Below are positions 14,957 through 20,817 of a stretch of 20,817 nt of DNA, piece by piece. The notes below the pieces were generated by a model that saw nothing but the letters and a program-made list of their open reading frames with translations, was not told where the DNA came from and did not search any database. This DNA comes from JBBIJH01 sp037446075 (GTDB lineage Bacteria; Bacteroidota; Ignavibacteria; UBA10030; JAHEZR01). How positions within the stretch are numbered: the stretch's first letter is position 1; every line of letters begins with the position of its first letter. Location of the stretch: positions 1 through 20,817 of the forward strand of contig JBBIJH010000032.1 in assembly GCA_037446075.1 (NCBI GenBank), given 5' to 3'. A program made the translations under genes and the position numbers.

Positions 14957-15583
14957 CACGATCATGAATCTTCCGTCGGGCCGCTCAAACGGCTGACTAA
15001 ACTGCTCCGGGCTCAGTCTTTCCAGAGTGATCTTCACGATCGCAGACAATGCGTCATAGCGAACAGTTTCTCTTAGTCCGCCCTGTTTAGCGCTGGAAGC
15101 TTCGGAGAATCTCAATGCTAGGTCCGAAAAGTTGGCTCCCTCCGTGAGTAAGTTCCACAAGGAATCCGCCAGCTCTTTCCTCGATACGATGATTTCATAG
15201 AACGTCACGGTATCGAATGCCCTTACCGTAAAGGCAATTGGTTGGCGAATCGTGATCGGGACGGGCTTACCTCCTTTCGTTGCCGGCAGATACCGCCAAG
15301 TTTTGACAGCCTTCAGAGCAGCCTGGTCGAGTTCTGCGTCGCCGCTCGACTTCGAGATCGAGGTTCCGACTACCTTCCCGTTCTCATCGATCCTGATATT
15401 CAGGAACACTTTTGCCTCTTGTGTCGCCAAAAGGAACTTCTCCGGGTAAATGGGCGGCGTATGCTCAATCAATTTCGGCAGTGTGTCATACTCTTTCTCC
15501 ACTTCTGCGGAACTGCGGCATCCAACCACTGCCACGCTCAGAAGCGAGAGGAGAAAGTAGCAATGGAGAACGGATCGAGTCAT
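14945..15583 (-). CDS. Lipoprotein with TonB C-terminal domain fused to a parvulin-like domain
   Basis: A 212-residue product from ATG 15583, chosen because AGGAG (CTCCT at 15592-15596) lies eight bases upstream; the frame is open to 15616. Residues 1-21 are a lipoprotein signal with lipobox VVGC (Cys22), so the protein should be lipid-anchored. Residues 43-120 match a TonB C-terminal domain: PPIYPEKF, an alanine/valine strand with FLNIRIDENGKVV, SSGDAELDQAALKAVKTWRY, PITIRQPIAF. Residues 126-212 resemble a PpiC/parvulin unit: EGANFSDLALRFSEASSAKQ followed by Gly-Gly and a C-terminal strand RFMIVK. There is no TonB membrane helix or proline linker. Its role is unknown: an envelope protein, perhaps a folding factor. 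The parvulin part may be incomplete. Confidence 0.8.
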   Translation of the reverse strand: MTRSVLHCYFLLSLLSVAVVGCRSSAEVEKEYDTLPKLIEHTPPIYPEKFLLATQEAKVFLNIRIDENGKVVGTSISKSSGDAELDQAALKAVKTWRYLPATKGGKPVPITIRQPIAFTVRAFDTVTFYEIIVSRKELADSLWNLLTEGANFSDLALRFSEASSAKQGGLRETVRYDALSAIVKITLERLSPEQFSQPFERPDGRFMIVKRK

Positions 15584-15628
15584 ACCGACGACTCCTGTGG
15601 TAGTTCTTTCCTTCAACCTCCACCGCTC

Positions 15629-15657
15629 AAGCTAAAGAGGAATATGTTGAAAGTCAA
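15629..15657 (-). promoter_or_regulatory. Candidate promoter of the TonB-parvulin lipoprotein gene
   Basis: On the minus strand TTGACT (15657-15652) is followed after 17 bases by TAGCTT (15634-15629). The -35 is a good match and the -10 a weak one. It gives a leader of about 40 bases to the AGGAG-preceded start. Confidence 0.4.
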
Positions 15658-15675
15658 TCCGCTAAGGTCGAGTCG

Positions 15676-15704
15676 TTGCAAGTAAACGGACTTTTCTCTA
15701 CATT
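15676..15704 (+). promoter_or_regulatory. Candidate promoter of the isoaspartyl peptidase gene
   Basis: TTGCAA (15676-15681) is followed after 17 bases by TACATT (15699-15704), with a leader of about 36 bases to the ATG. Together with the minus-strand site it makes a compact divergent promoter region, with the two -35 boxes only 18 bases apart. Confidence 0.4.
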
Positions 15705-15746
15705 GAAATCCGTCAACTGTGTCAAACACAAGCAGAGAGCGGATAC

Positions 15747-16643
15747 ATGCAGGCGATCATCGTTCATGCGGGTGCGTGGGACATTCCAGAGGATCGGATC
15801 GAGGCCCATAAGAATGCATGTCTGCGGGCGGTCGGGGCAGGATGGAAAGTCCTCAACAGCGGCGGACCTGCGGTAGAAGCAGTGGAGCGAGCGATCAACG
15901 TCTTCGAGGAAGATCCGGAAATCGACTCCGGCCGTGGCTCGGGTCTGAATGCAGCCGGGGAAGTGGAAATGGATGCGAGCATCATGAATGGGACGACGTT
16001 CGAGGCTGGGGCAGTCGCGGCCGTCCGGAATGTTTTGCACCCCATTAGTCTTGCCAGAGAAGTGATGCATAAGTCCGAGCATGTGCTCCTCGTCGGCGAA
16101 GGGGCGAGCCGTTTTGCTATCGAAGTCGGGTTCCCCACCTGTCGGCCTGAGGAGTTGATTACAGAAAGGGAAAGAAAAAAGTGGGAGGAGCACCTACGCG
16201 AGAAGGCTCATGCGGTACCGATACGGAACGTTCAGCGGGATACTGTGGGAGCGGTTGCCCTTGATGCTTCCGGGACAATTGTCGCGGGAACCTCAACGGG
16301 TGGTACGCCGCTAAAGCAACCCGGCCGTGTAGGTGATTCTCCTATCATCGGTTGCGGAACTTACGCCGACTCCAGCGCCGGTGGCGTTTCGTGCAGTGGA
16401 CGCGGTGAGAACATTATCAAGGTCGTTCTGGCGAAAACGGTGATCGACCTTCTTGGCGAGAACGGAGGAGACCCGCAGCGTGCAGCGGAAGAAGGAATCG
16501 ATCGACTCTACCGCAAAGTGAATGGCACAGGCGGCGTCATCGTGATTGCAGCAGGAGGAAAAATCGGGTTCGCCTTCAATACCCGACGCTTTGCGCGAGG
16601 ATACTTCTCCTCCGGAATGCCACACCCTATCGTGGTTGTCTGA
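15747..16643 (+). CDS. Isoaspartyl peptidase / L-asparaginase (plant-type, Ntn hydrolase)
   Basis: This family cleaves itself into two subunits and hydrolyses isoaspartyl dipeptides and L-asparagine, which clears damaged peptides. The 298-residue product has IIVHAGAW at the N terminus (usually HGGAG), GRGSGLNAAGEVEMDASIM near residues 72-90, the cleavage site D165-T166 in QRDTVGAVALD with T166 the new N-terminal nucleophile, and STGGTPLKQPGRVGDSPIIG then CGTYA forming the substrate site. No signal peptide is seen, so it should be cytoplasmic. Length is normal for the family. The relative activity on asparagine and isoaspartyl peptides cannot be told from sequence. The asparagine-forming gene asnA lies 2.4 kb further on. 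Confidence 0.92.
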   Translation: MQAIIVHAGAWDIPEDRIEAHKNACLRAVGAGWKVLNSGGPAVEAVERAINVFEEDPEIDSGRGSGLNAAGEVEMDASIMNGTTFEAGAVAAVRNVLHPISLAREVMHKSEHVLLVGEGASRFAIEVGFPTCRPEELITERERKKWEEHLREKAHAVPIRNVQRDTVGAVALDASGTIVAGTSTGGTPLKQPGRVGDSPIIGCGTYADSSAGGVSCSGRGENIIKVVLAKTVIDLLGENGGDPQRAAEEGIDRLYRKVNGTGGVIVIAAGGKIGFAFNTRRFARGYFSSGMPHPIVVV

Positions 16644-16688
16644 TTCCCCACCTTTCTTTCCACGTCGGCGGTCTCGATATCTCGTCCT

Positions 16689-18032
16689 ATGAAGCTTGCT
16701 TCGTTGCTTGGCCACACATTTGAACTGTTTGACCTGACACAGCGCGAGTTTCACGCCGCAGATCAAGTTGTGGATCGTTTCTTTCGTGGGCACAGGTATC
16801 TTGGTTCCAAAGATCGGAGGTTCATCGCTGAGGCTGTCTATGGTATGATTCGACATATGCTTCTCCTGCAGACTCTCGCTCGGACCGCATTGGGGAAATT
16901 CTCCTACGGTGACGCCTCAACCGCTCAAGCTGCTACTCTCGGACTCTACTTGTCCTATCTCGTCGCGCTTGAGAAGAAGAATCCGGATTCGATTGTGGAT
17001 TCACTCGCCTCATATTGGAATCTTCATTTTCCTCGAGTTCCACTGAAACAAGTAGCTGAAGAGATCTTGCACGGCTATCGCACAATACTGGAGGGTGAGG
17101 ACTTTCTGGATCGGACCTCTATCAGCAACTCTTTTCCAAGGTGGATCGTCGAAGAATGGGCGGCTGCTCTCGGCGAAGCGGAGACGGAATCGCTTTGTGT
17201 GGCGCTCAATTCGCCAGCACCGCTCACCCTGCGTGTGAATACTCTTAAAACCACAGTTCAAGAATCTCAGCTTCGATTGGCGGAAGAGGGAGTGGAATCG
17301 ACACGGACAAAGTATTCTCCCTTCGGGCTTCAACTTGACAAACGTGTAAATCTTCCTTCTCTCGGCTCCTTCAAGGAAGGGTGGTTCGAAATGCAGGATG
17401 AGGCAAGCCAACTCGTATCTCTTCTGGTTAACCCACAGCCGGGTGAGATCATTGTCGACGCGTGTGCGGGCGGGGGAGGAAAGACCCTCGAGCTTGCTGC
17501 TCTGATGCAGAATCAAGGGTCGATCCTTGCCTTGGACGTTGATAAATCTCGGTTGATGAATCTTCAGAAGAGGGCCGATCGAGCGGGAGTCGGCAACGTG
17601 AAAACGCAGCTTGTCTCGGGAGAGGCAGACATCAGAAGTTTTGAAACCGGGGAGAAGGTTGATGCCGTGCTCATTGACGCCCCGTGCAGTGGGCTGGGCA
17701 CTCTCAGACGGAACCCAGGGAAGAAATGGAGGGTGACGCCACAGTATGTCGAACATCTAGCCTCAGTTCAGCGCCATTTGTTAGAACAATGGGCTTCCCG
17801 AGTTCGAGTCGGGGGAAGGCTTGTCTACGCAACCTGCACGCTATTGAGGAAGGAGAATGAAGAAATTGTCAAAGCGTTCCTGGCAAACCACACTGATTTC
17901 AGGCTCCTCCCAGTCGGAGCAGTTCTGAGCAAATGGAAACTTGCAGACCTAGATTCGAGTGGTTATCTTCATTTGTACCCTCATCGGCACGGCACGGATG
18001 GGTTCTTTGCGGCGGTGATGGTTCACCGCTAA
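16689..18032 (+). CDS. RsmB/NOP family rRNA (cytosine-C5) methyltransferase, RsmB-like
   Basis: The enzyme methylates cytosine C5 in rRNA using S-adenosylmethionine. The 447-residue product has a NusB-like N-terminal domain (about residues 1-140; DRRFIAEAVYGMIRH near residue 42), then the methyltransferase: MQDEASQLVS, the SAM loop DACAGGGGKTLELA from D257, motif IV DAPCSGLG with C333, and motif VI YATCTLLRKENEE with C383, the two cysteines used for nucleophilic attack (C383) and product release (C333). The C terminus ends HRHGTDGFFAAVMVHR. The NusB-like domain favours RsmB (16S C967) over RsmF, but the target cannot be proven. It starts 45 bases after the peptidase gene and probably shares its transcript. 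Confidence 0.9.
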   Translation: MKLASLLGHTFELFDLTQREFHAADQVVDRFFRGHRYLGSKDRRFIAEAVYGMIRHMLLLQTLARTALGKFSYGDASTAQAATLGLYLSYLVALEKKNPDSIVDSLASYWNLHFPRVPLKQVAEEILHGYRTILEGEDFLDRTSISNSFPRWIVEEWAAALGEAETESLCVALNSPAPLTLRVNTLKTTVQESQLRLAEEGVESTRTKYSPFGLQLDKRVNLPSLGSFKEGWFEMQDEASQLVSLLVNPQPGEIIVDACAGGGGKTLELAALMQNQGSILALDVDKSRLMNLQKRADRAGVGNVKTQLVSGEADIRSFETGEKVDAVLIDAPCSGLGTLRRNPGKKWRVTPQYVEHLASVQRHLLEQWASRVRVGGRLVYATCTLLRKENEEIVKAFLANHTDFRLLPVGAVLSKWKLADLDSSGYLHLYPHRHGTDGFFAAVMVHR

Positions 18033-18050
18033 TGATGCTCCTTCTGCGGA

Positions 18051-18979
18051 TTGCCGAATGGAAATCCGAAATTTGAATATCGTCGCGTGGAAGACTACCG
18101 CAAGTACCTGAAACCTGAAGTTGTCGCGAAGCTCGCGAACATGGACCTGCGTGCGCGACTCGTAGTCGAAGGATTTATCACGGGTTTGCACAAAAGCCCA
18201 TATCACGGCTTCAGCGTTGAGTTTGCTGAGCATCGCCAGTACATGCCCGGCGACGAGATCAAGCACATCGACTGGAAGATCTATGGCCGCACAGACCGCT
18301 NNNNNNNNNNNNNGAAGAGGAGACGAACCTCAAGGCCTGGCTGATCGTCGATGCAAGCAGATCGATGGACTTTGCTTCTAACGGGAGAGTGAAGAAACTC
18401 CAGTACGCTTCGTACCTTGCCGCGGCCTTTGCATACCTGATGATCCGACAGCGAGATGCAGTTGGCCTGGCGATCTACGACGAGAAGATTCGAGAGTACC
18501 TGCCTCCGCGCTCGACCAAGTCATATCTGAACCTCATCTACAAAGAACTCGCCAACATTCAAGGTGGCAGGAAAACCGGTACGGCGCCCTCGCTTCACGA
18601 AATTGCAGAACGGATCAAACGGCGGGGACTCGTCGTTATCCTGAGTGATTTTTTCGACAACCCTGACCAAGTTGTTACCGCCTTCAAGCATTTTCGTCAT
18701 CGGAAAAACGAAGTCATCATCATCCAGATTCTTGACCCCCTCGAGAAGAGTTTTGCTTTTGGGAGAGACGCTTTGTTCAAAGACATGGAAACGTCAGAAG
18801 AAATGATTACGCAGCCCTGGCACATTCAGAAGGCTTACCAGGAGGAGATGAGGAAATTTCTCGAGAGATACAAGAAGGAGTGTCGAGAGAATGGCATTGA
18901 CTACCTGCTGGTAGATACTGCCACTCCGTTCGATGTAGCCCTGCTTGAGTACCTCAGAAAGCGACAGAGGTTGAGGTGA
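18051..18979 (+). CDS. DUF58 domain protein, interrupted by an assembly gap
   Basis: DUF58 proteins have a von Willebrand A-like fold and usually occur with a MoxR AAA ATPase in envelope-associated clusters; the exact role is unknown. The N-terminal part reads YRKYLKPEVVAKLANMDLRA, then VVEGFITGLHKSPYHGFSVE, FAEHRQYMPGDEIKHIDWKI and YGRTDR up to base 299. After 13 N the next frame gives EEETNLKAWLIVDASRSMDF, the metal-site-like DxSxS region, and runs to TGA 18979. The two halves are in different frames only because the gap length is wrong. No in-frame ATG is available at the 5' end, so TTG 18051 is taken; GTG 18087 is possible. It lies 18 bases after the methyltransferase gene. No MoxR gene is adjacent. 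Confidence 0.9.
18301..18313. other. Run of 13 N (scaffold gap) inside the DUF58 gene
   Basis: The family normally has six residues, Tyr-Tyr-Val/Ile-Lys-Gln-Tyr/Phe, between GRTDR and EEETNL. The known flank already supplies the first base (t at 18300), so 17 bases should be missing, not 13. A length of 17 (or any length leaving remainder 2 on division by 3) restores one reading frame. Confidence 0.9.
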
Positions 18980-18999
18980 GCGTGGTTTGCGCCGTAGCT

Positions 19000-19039
19000 C
19001 TCATTTCGTCTCGACTGGGTCGAGGGCGGTGGAGATGAG
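19000..19039. terminator. Nested hairpin between convergent DUF58 and asnA genes
   Basis: An inner stem CTCGAC-TGG-GTCGAG (19010-19024) is enclosed by CTCAT (19000-19004) and ATGAG (19035-19039). It lies between the ends of two convergent genes and has no clear T run, so its terminator role is only suggested by position. Confidence 0.38.
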
Positions 19040-19050
19040 TATTGGAAGCA

Positions 19051-20181
19051 TCATTCTAACACAAAAATACCCTTCCTCGCGCACATCTCCTTCAGCACCT
19101 TCGGCCAGACGGTCACTGTAACCTCACCAATGTGCGCTTTTTTCAGTAGCAGCATCTGCGTGCGGCCTTGACCAATCCCAGCGCCGATACTCAGTGGAAT
19201 CTCCCCGTTGACGATCGCCCTATGGTAGGGGAACTTCAACCAATCGAGTTGTCCGGACATCTCAAGTTGCTTCTTGAGCGACTCCGCGTCCACGCGGATT
19301 CCCCCTGACATCAATTCGTGTCGGCGCTTCGTCACGGGATTCCAGACGAGGATATCGCCATTCAGACCGTGCATCGGTCGGCCATCGTCTGAGACCGTCT
19401 CGGTTACCCAATCATCGTAATCTGCTGCTCGCATCTCATGCGGGTAGCCATCCTTCAACGGCCAGCCGATCCCGATAATGAAGATGGCCGGGTATTTCTG
19501 CAGGACGAGGGTCTCTCGCGCTTTCCGCGGTAGGTCTGGGTACATGTCCAAGATATCTTCGGCGTGCAGGAACGTGATCTCCTCTGGCAAATTCGGATAC
19601 TTGTCTGTCTTTAGCTTCGGGAACAGTTCCTGAATAAAGCGTTCGGCGCCTTTAAGGACTTTCCAGATCTTCCTCACCGTATCTTTCAGATAGTTGAGAT
19701 TCCTCTGATCGGGCGTGATCACCTTTTCCCAGTCCCATTGATCGACATAGGCGCTGTGGTCATGGTCGAGGAAGTAGTCCTTCCGGACCGCTCGCATGTC
19801 GGTGCAGATTCCTTCACCTACTTCCATTCCAAATTGTTTTAATGCCATCCGCTTCCACTTGGTTGCGGCTTGGACTATCTGTGCCTCCACGGGATGTTTG
19901 TTGTAGTCGTTGGAGATATGAAATTGGATCGGTGTGCGGGAGCCGTCTCGGTCGAGCATGTCGTTCACACCGCTTTCCACGTCCACGATCAACGGAACGG
20001 TAACCATCATCAGGTTCAGTTCCTTGCAAAGATTTTCCTCGATGTAATTCTTCAGGGCATGAATGGCAAGTTGTGTTTCTTTTGGACTGAGCAAAGAACG
20101 ATAGTCGGTTGGCAGAATCCCCTCTAACTCTTTGTAGTTTCCGATGCCGGGCCCGGCAAGATCAGCTTTCTTGTCTAACAT
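19051..20181 (-). CDS. asnA: Aspartate--ammonia ligase (asparagine synthetase A)
   Basis: AsnA makes asparagine from aspartate, ammonia and ATP through an aspartyl-AMP intermediate, and has a class II aminoacyl-tRNA synthetase fold. The 376-residue product from ATG 20181 shows VTVPLIVDVESGVNDMLDRD near residue 65, then FHISNDYNKHPVEAQIVQAA, WKRMALKQF, CTDMRAVRKDYFLDHDHSAY, SGGIRVDAESLKKQLEM and the ATP motif GAGIGQGRTQMLLLKK. It is longer than the roughly 330 residues of E. coli AsnA, with extra N-terminal and middle residues. The start is supported by AAGGAG seven bases upstream; the frame is open to 20214. It is monocistronic in this window with its own promoter. Confidence 0.95.
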   Translation of the reverse strand: MLDKKADLAGPGIGNYKELEGILPTDYRSLLSPKETQLAIHALKNYIEENLCKELNLMMVTVPLIVDVESGVNDMLDRDGSRTPIQFHISNDYNKHPVEAQIVQAATKWKRMALKQFGMEVGEGICTDMRAVRKDYFLDHDHSAYVDQWDWEKVITPDQRNLNYLKDTVRKIWKVLKGAERFIQELFPKLKTDKYPNLPEEITFLHAEDILDMYPDLPRKARETLVLQKYPAIFIIGIGWPLKDGYPHEMRAADYDDWVTETVSDDGRPMHGLNGDILVWNPVTKRRHELMSGGIRVDAESLKKQLEMSGQLDWLKFPYHRAIVNGEIPLSIGAGIGQGRTQMLLLKKAHIGEVTVTVWPKVLKEMCARKGIFVLE

Positions 20182-20238
20182 TTTCTCTCTCCTTTGTGGG
20201 AAATCGTCGACCACGTCAGAAGGGATGGGGGCTTGGCA

Positions 20239-20267
20239 AATATAGGTAAATACCCCTGGAGAGTCAA
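20239..20267 (-). promoter_or_regulatory. Sigma-70-type promoter of asnA
   Basis: On the minus strand TTGACT (20267-20262) and TATATT (20244-20239) are exactly 17 bases apart, the best promoter match in the window. Transcription should begin near 20232, giving a leader of about 50 bases that contains AAGGAG before the ATG. Confidence 0.68.
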
Positions 20268-20278
20268 GAAACTAGGGG
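20253..20278. promoter_or_regulatory. Candidate operator overlapping the asnA -35 box
   Basis: On the minus strand CCCCTAG (20278-20272), 12 bases, then CCAGGGG (20259-20253) form an imperfect inverted repeat (six of seven pairs) that encloses the -35 hexamer. This is a plausible repressor site for asnA. The regulator is unknown; none is encoded nearby. Confidence 0.35.
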
Positions 20279-20590
20279 AGATGGAAGCGAACCGACATTG
20301 ACCGAGGAAGCAAGAGCAGACGCCTAGAATCACTTATCTGGTTACGGACTTCTCAGTGCCTGTTGAACTGGTGTTGCTTGAGTATCCCGCGAGAAGGTAG
20401 AGGATGGGGTACGGGGAAAGATCAGGCACGATGGGACGCCTTGGGTGTTGTTCCGGCGGCGGGGATCGGGCTCCAACCGATCCGACTCTCGACACATATA
20501 CAAACTTTCTGCCCGGTTGGGAACGCCTTGATTTACACGAGCGGTCTCGCGATCAGCCGCAGAAGGAACGGGAATTACTTTCAAAATTTA
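20279..20590. other. Non-coding stretch between asnA and uvrA promoters
   Basis: Two overlapping open frames (20363-20629 and 20404-20601) cross this region, but neither has a ribosome site or recognisable protein, and both run through the uvrA promoter or end just before it. I see no tRNA, repeat or mobile element here. Confidence 0.5.
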
Positions 20591-20619
20591 TTGAAAATTA
20601 GAGTGGATTTAGGTAAACT
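20591..20619 (+). promoter_or_regulatory. Candidate sigma-70 promoter of uvrA
   Basis: TTGAAA (20591-20596) is followed after 17 bases by TAAACT (20614-20619) in the only clearly A/T-rich part of the spacer. Transcription would start near 20626, about 33 bases before the uvrA ATG. Confidence 0.48.
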
Positions 20620-20658
20620 ATTAAGTTAAGGGAATTGCCACTAGCCGAAGATCCCCGG

Positions 20659-20817
20659 ATGCCCGAACTCGACAAACTGATCGTCAAAGGTGCGCGAGAG
20701 CACAACCTGAAGAACATTGACGTGGAAATGCCGCGAGGAAAGCTCATTGTCCTCACGGGCCTCTCGGATCAGGGAAGTCGAGCCTCGCTTTCGACACGAT
20801 CTATGCAGAAGGGCAGC
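20659..20817 (+). CDS. uvrA: Excinuclease ABC subunit A (5' end only, frameshifted)
   Basis: UvrA is the ATP-driven damage sensor of nucleotide excision repair. From ATG 20659 the frame reads MPELDKLIVKGAREHNLKNI then DVEMPRGKLIVLTGLS, the UvrA N terminus. The next residues should be GSGKSSLAFDTIYAEGQ. They are present, but in another frame: from 20769 the codons give SGKSSLAFDTIYAEGQ. A single G is missing around 20766-20768 (TCGGATC instead of TCGGGATC), in the first Walker A motif. The gene runs off the window end. It is probably a contig-end base-call error, since UvrA without this motif would be non-functional. Confidence 0.9.
   Translation, partial: MPELDKLIVKGAREHNLKNIDVEMPRGKLIVLTGLSDQGSRASLSTRSMQKGS

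Noticed and set aside
15584..15616. Upstream start (15616) for the TonB-parvulin lipoprotein
   Set aside because: The ATG at 15583 has AGGAG eight bases upstream and gives a normal lipoprotein signal; the longer form adds 11 polar residues before it.
20455..20530. tRNA-like remnant (GCGGCGGGGATCGGGCTCC resembles a reversed T arm)
   Set aside because: No cloverleaf, no GTTCGAATC core and no acceptor pairing could be drawn on either strand.
20363..20629. Possible small genes (88 and 65 codons) between asnA and uvrA
   Set aside because: The two frames overlap, lack a ribosome site and a recognisable protein, and the longer one crosses the candidate uvrA promoter.

Overview
The window looks like one draft (probably metagenome-assembled) contig from a Gram-negative bacterium of about 50-55% G+C by eye. 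I lean towards the Bacteroidota/Chlorobi (FCB) side, near Ignavibacteria, from the protein styles: a TonB-type periplasmic domain, a class I BirA next to CoaX, an AsnA-type asparagine synthetase and a DUF58 protein. This placement is an inference and I could not test it. Against a typical Bacteroidetes, several candidate promoters look like ordinary TTGAnn-17-TAnnnT sigma-70 sites.

Layout: (1) positions 2-7192 hold the membrane-arm end of a complex I operon in canonical order, nuoH (3' part)-nuoI-J-K-L-M-N. (2) Positions 7361-8953, minus strand, hold birA followed by coaX, two cofactor genes in one short operon. (3) A 430-base divergent spacer with palindromes leads into dnaK. (4) Downstream of dnaK is a small cassette, a DUF2442 gene overlapped by a shortened DUF4160 reading frame, bracketed by two related hairpins, the second a strong terminator. 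(5) An 80-residue membrane protein gene precedes clpB, the disaggregase partner of DnaK. (6) A minus-strand lipoprotein joins a TonB C-terminal domain to a parvulin-like domain. It is divergent from an isoaspartyl peptidase/asparaginase gene, which is followed by an RsmB-like rRNA methyltransferase and a DUF58 protein broken by a run of N. (7) asnA lies on the minus strand, then a 477-base spacer and the first 159 bases of uvrA.

Functionally the window is mostly housekeeping: respiration (nuo), cofactors (birA, coaX), protein quality control (dnaK, clpB, isoaspartyl peptidase), rRNA modification, asparagine synthesis and DNA repair. I see no CRISPR array, phage, integrase, insertion sequence, rRNA or tRNA, and no new multi-gene system.

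The points worth a second look are: an in-frame TGA at a conserved glycine site of nuoH; a one-base deletion in the first Walker A motif of uvrA; a scaffold gap of the wrong length inside DUF58; the DUF2442/DUF4160 cassette with an internally deleted DUF4160; the TonB-parvulin lipoprotein; seven-base-period degenerate repeats in three gene junctions; and an inverted repeat around the -35 box of asnA. The nuoH and uvrA lesions lie near the two ends of the window, which fits low-coverage contig-end errors.
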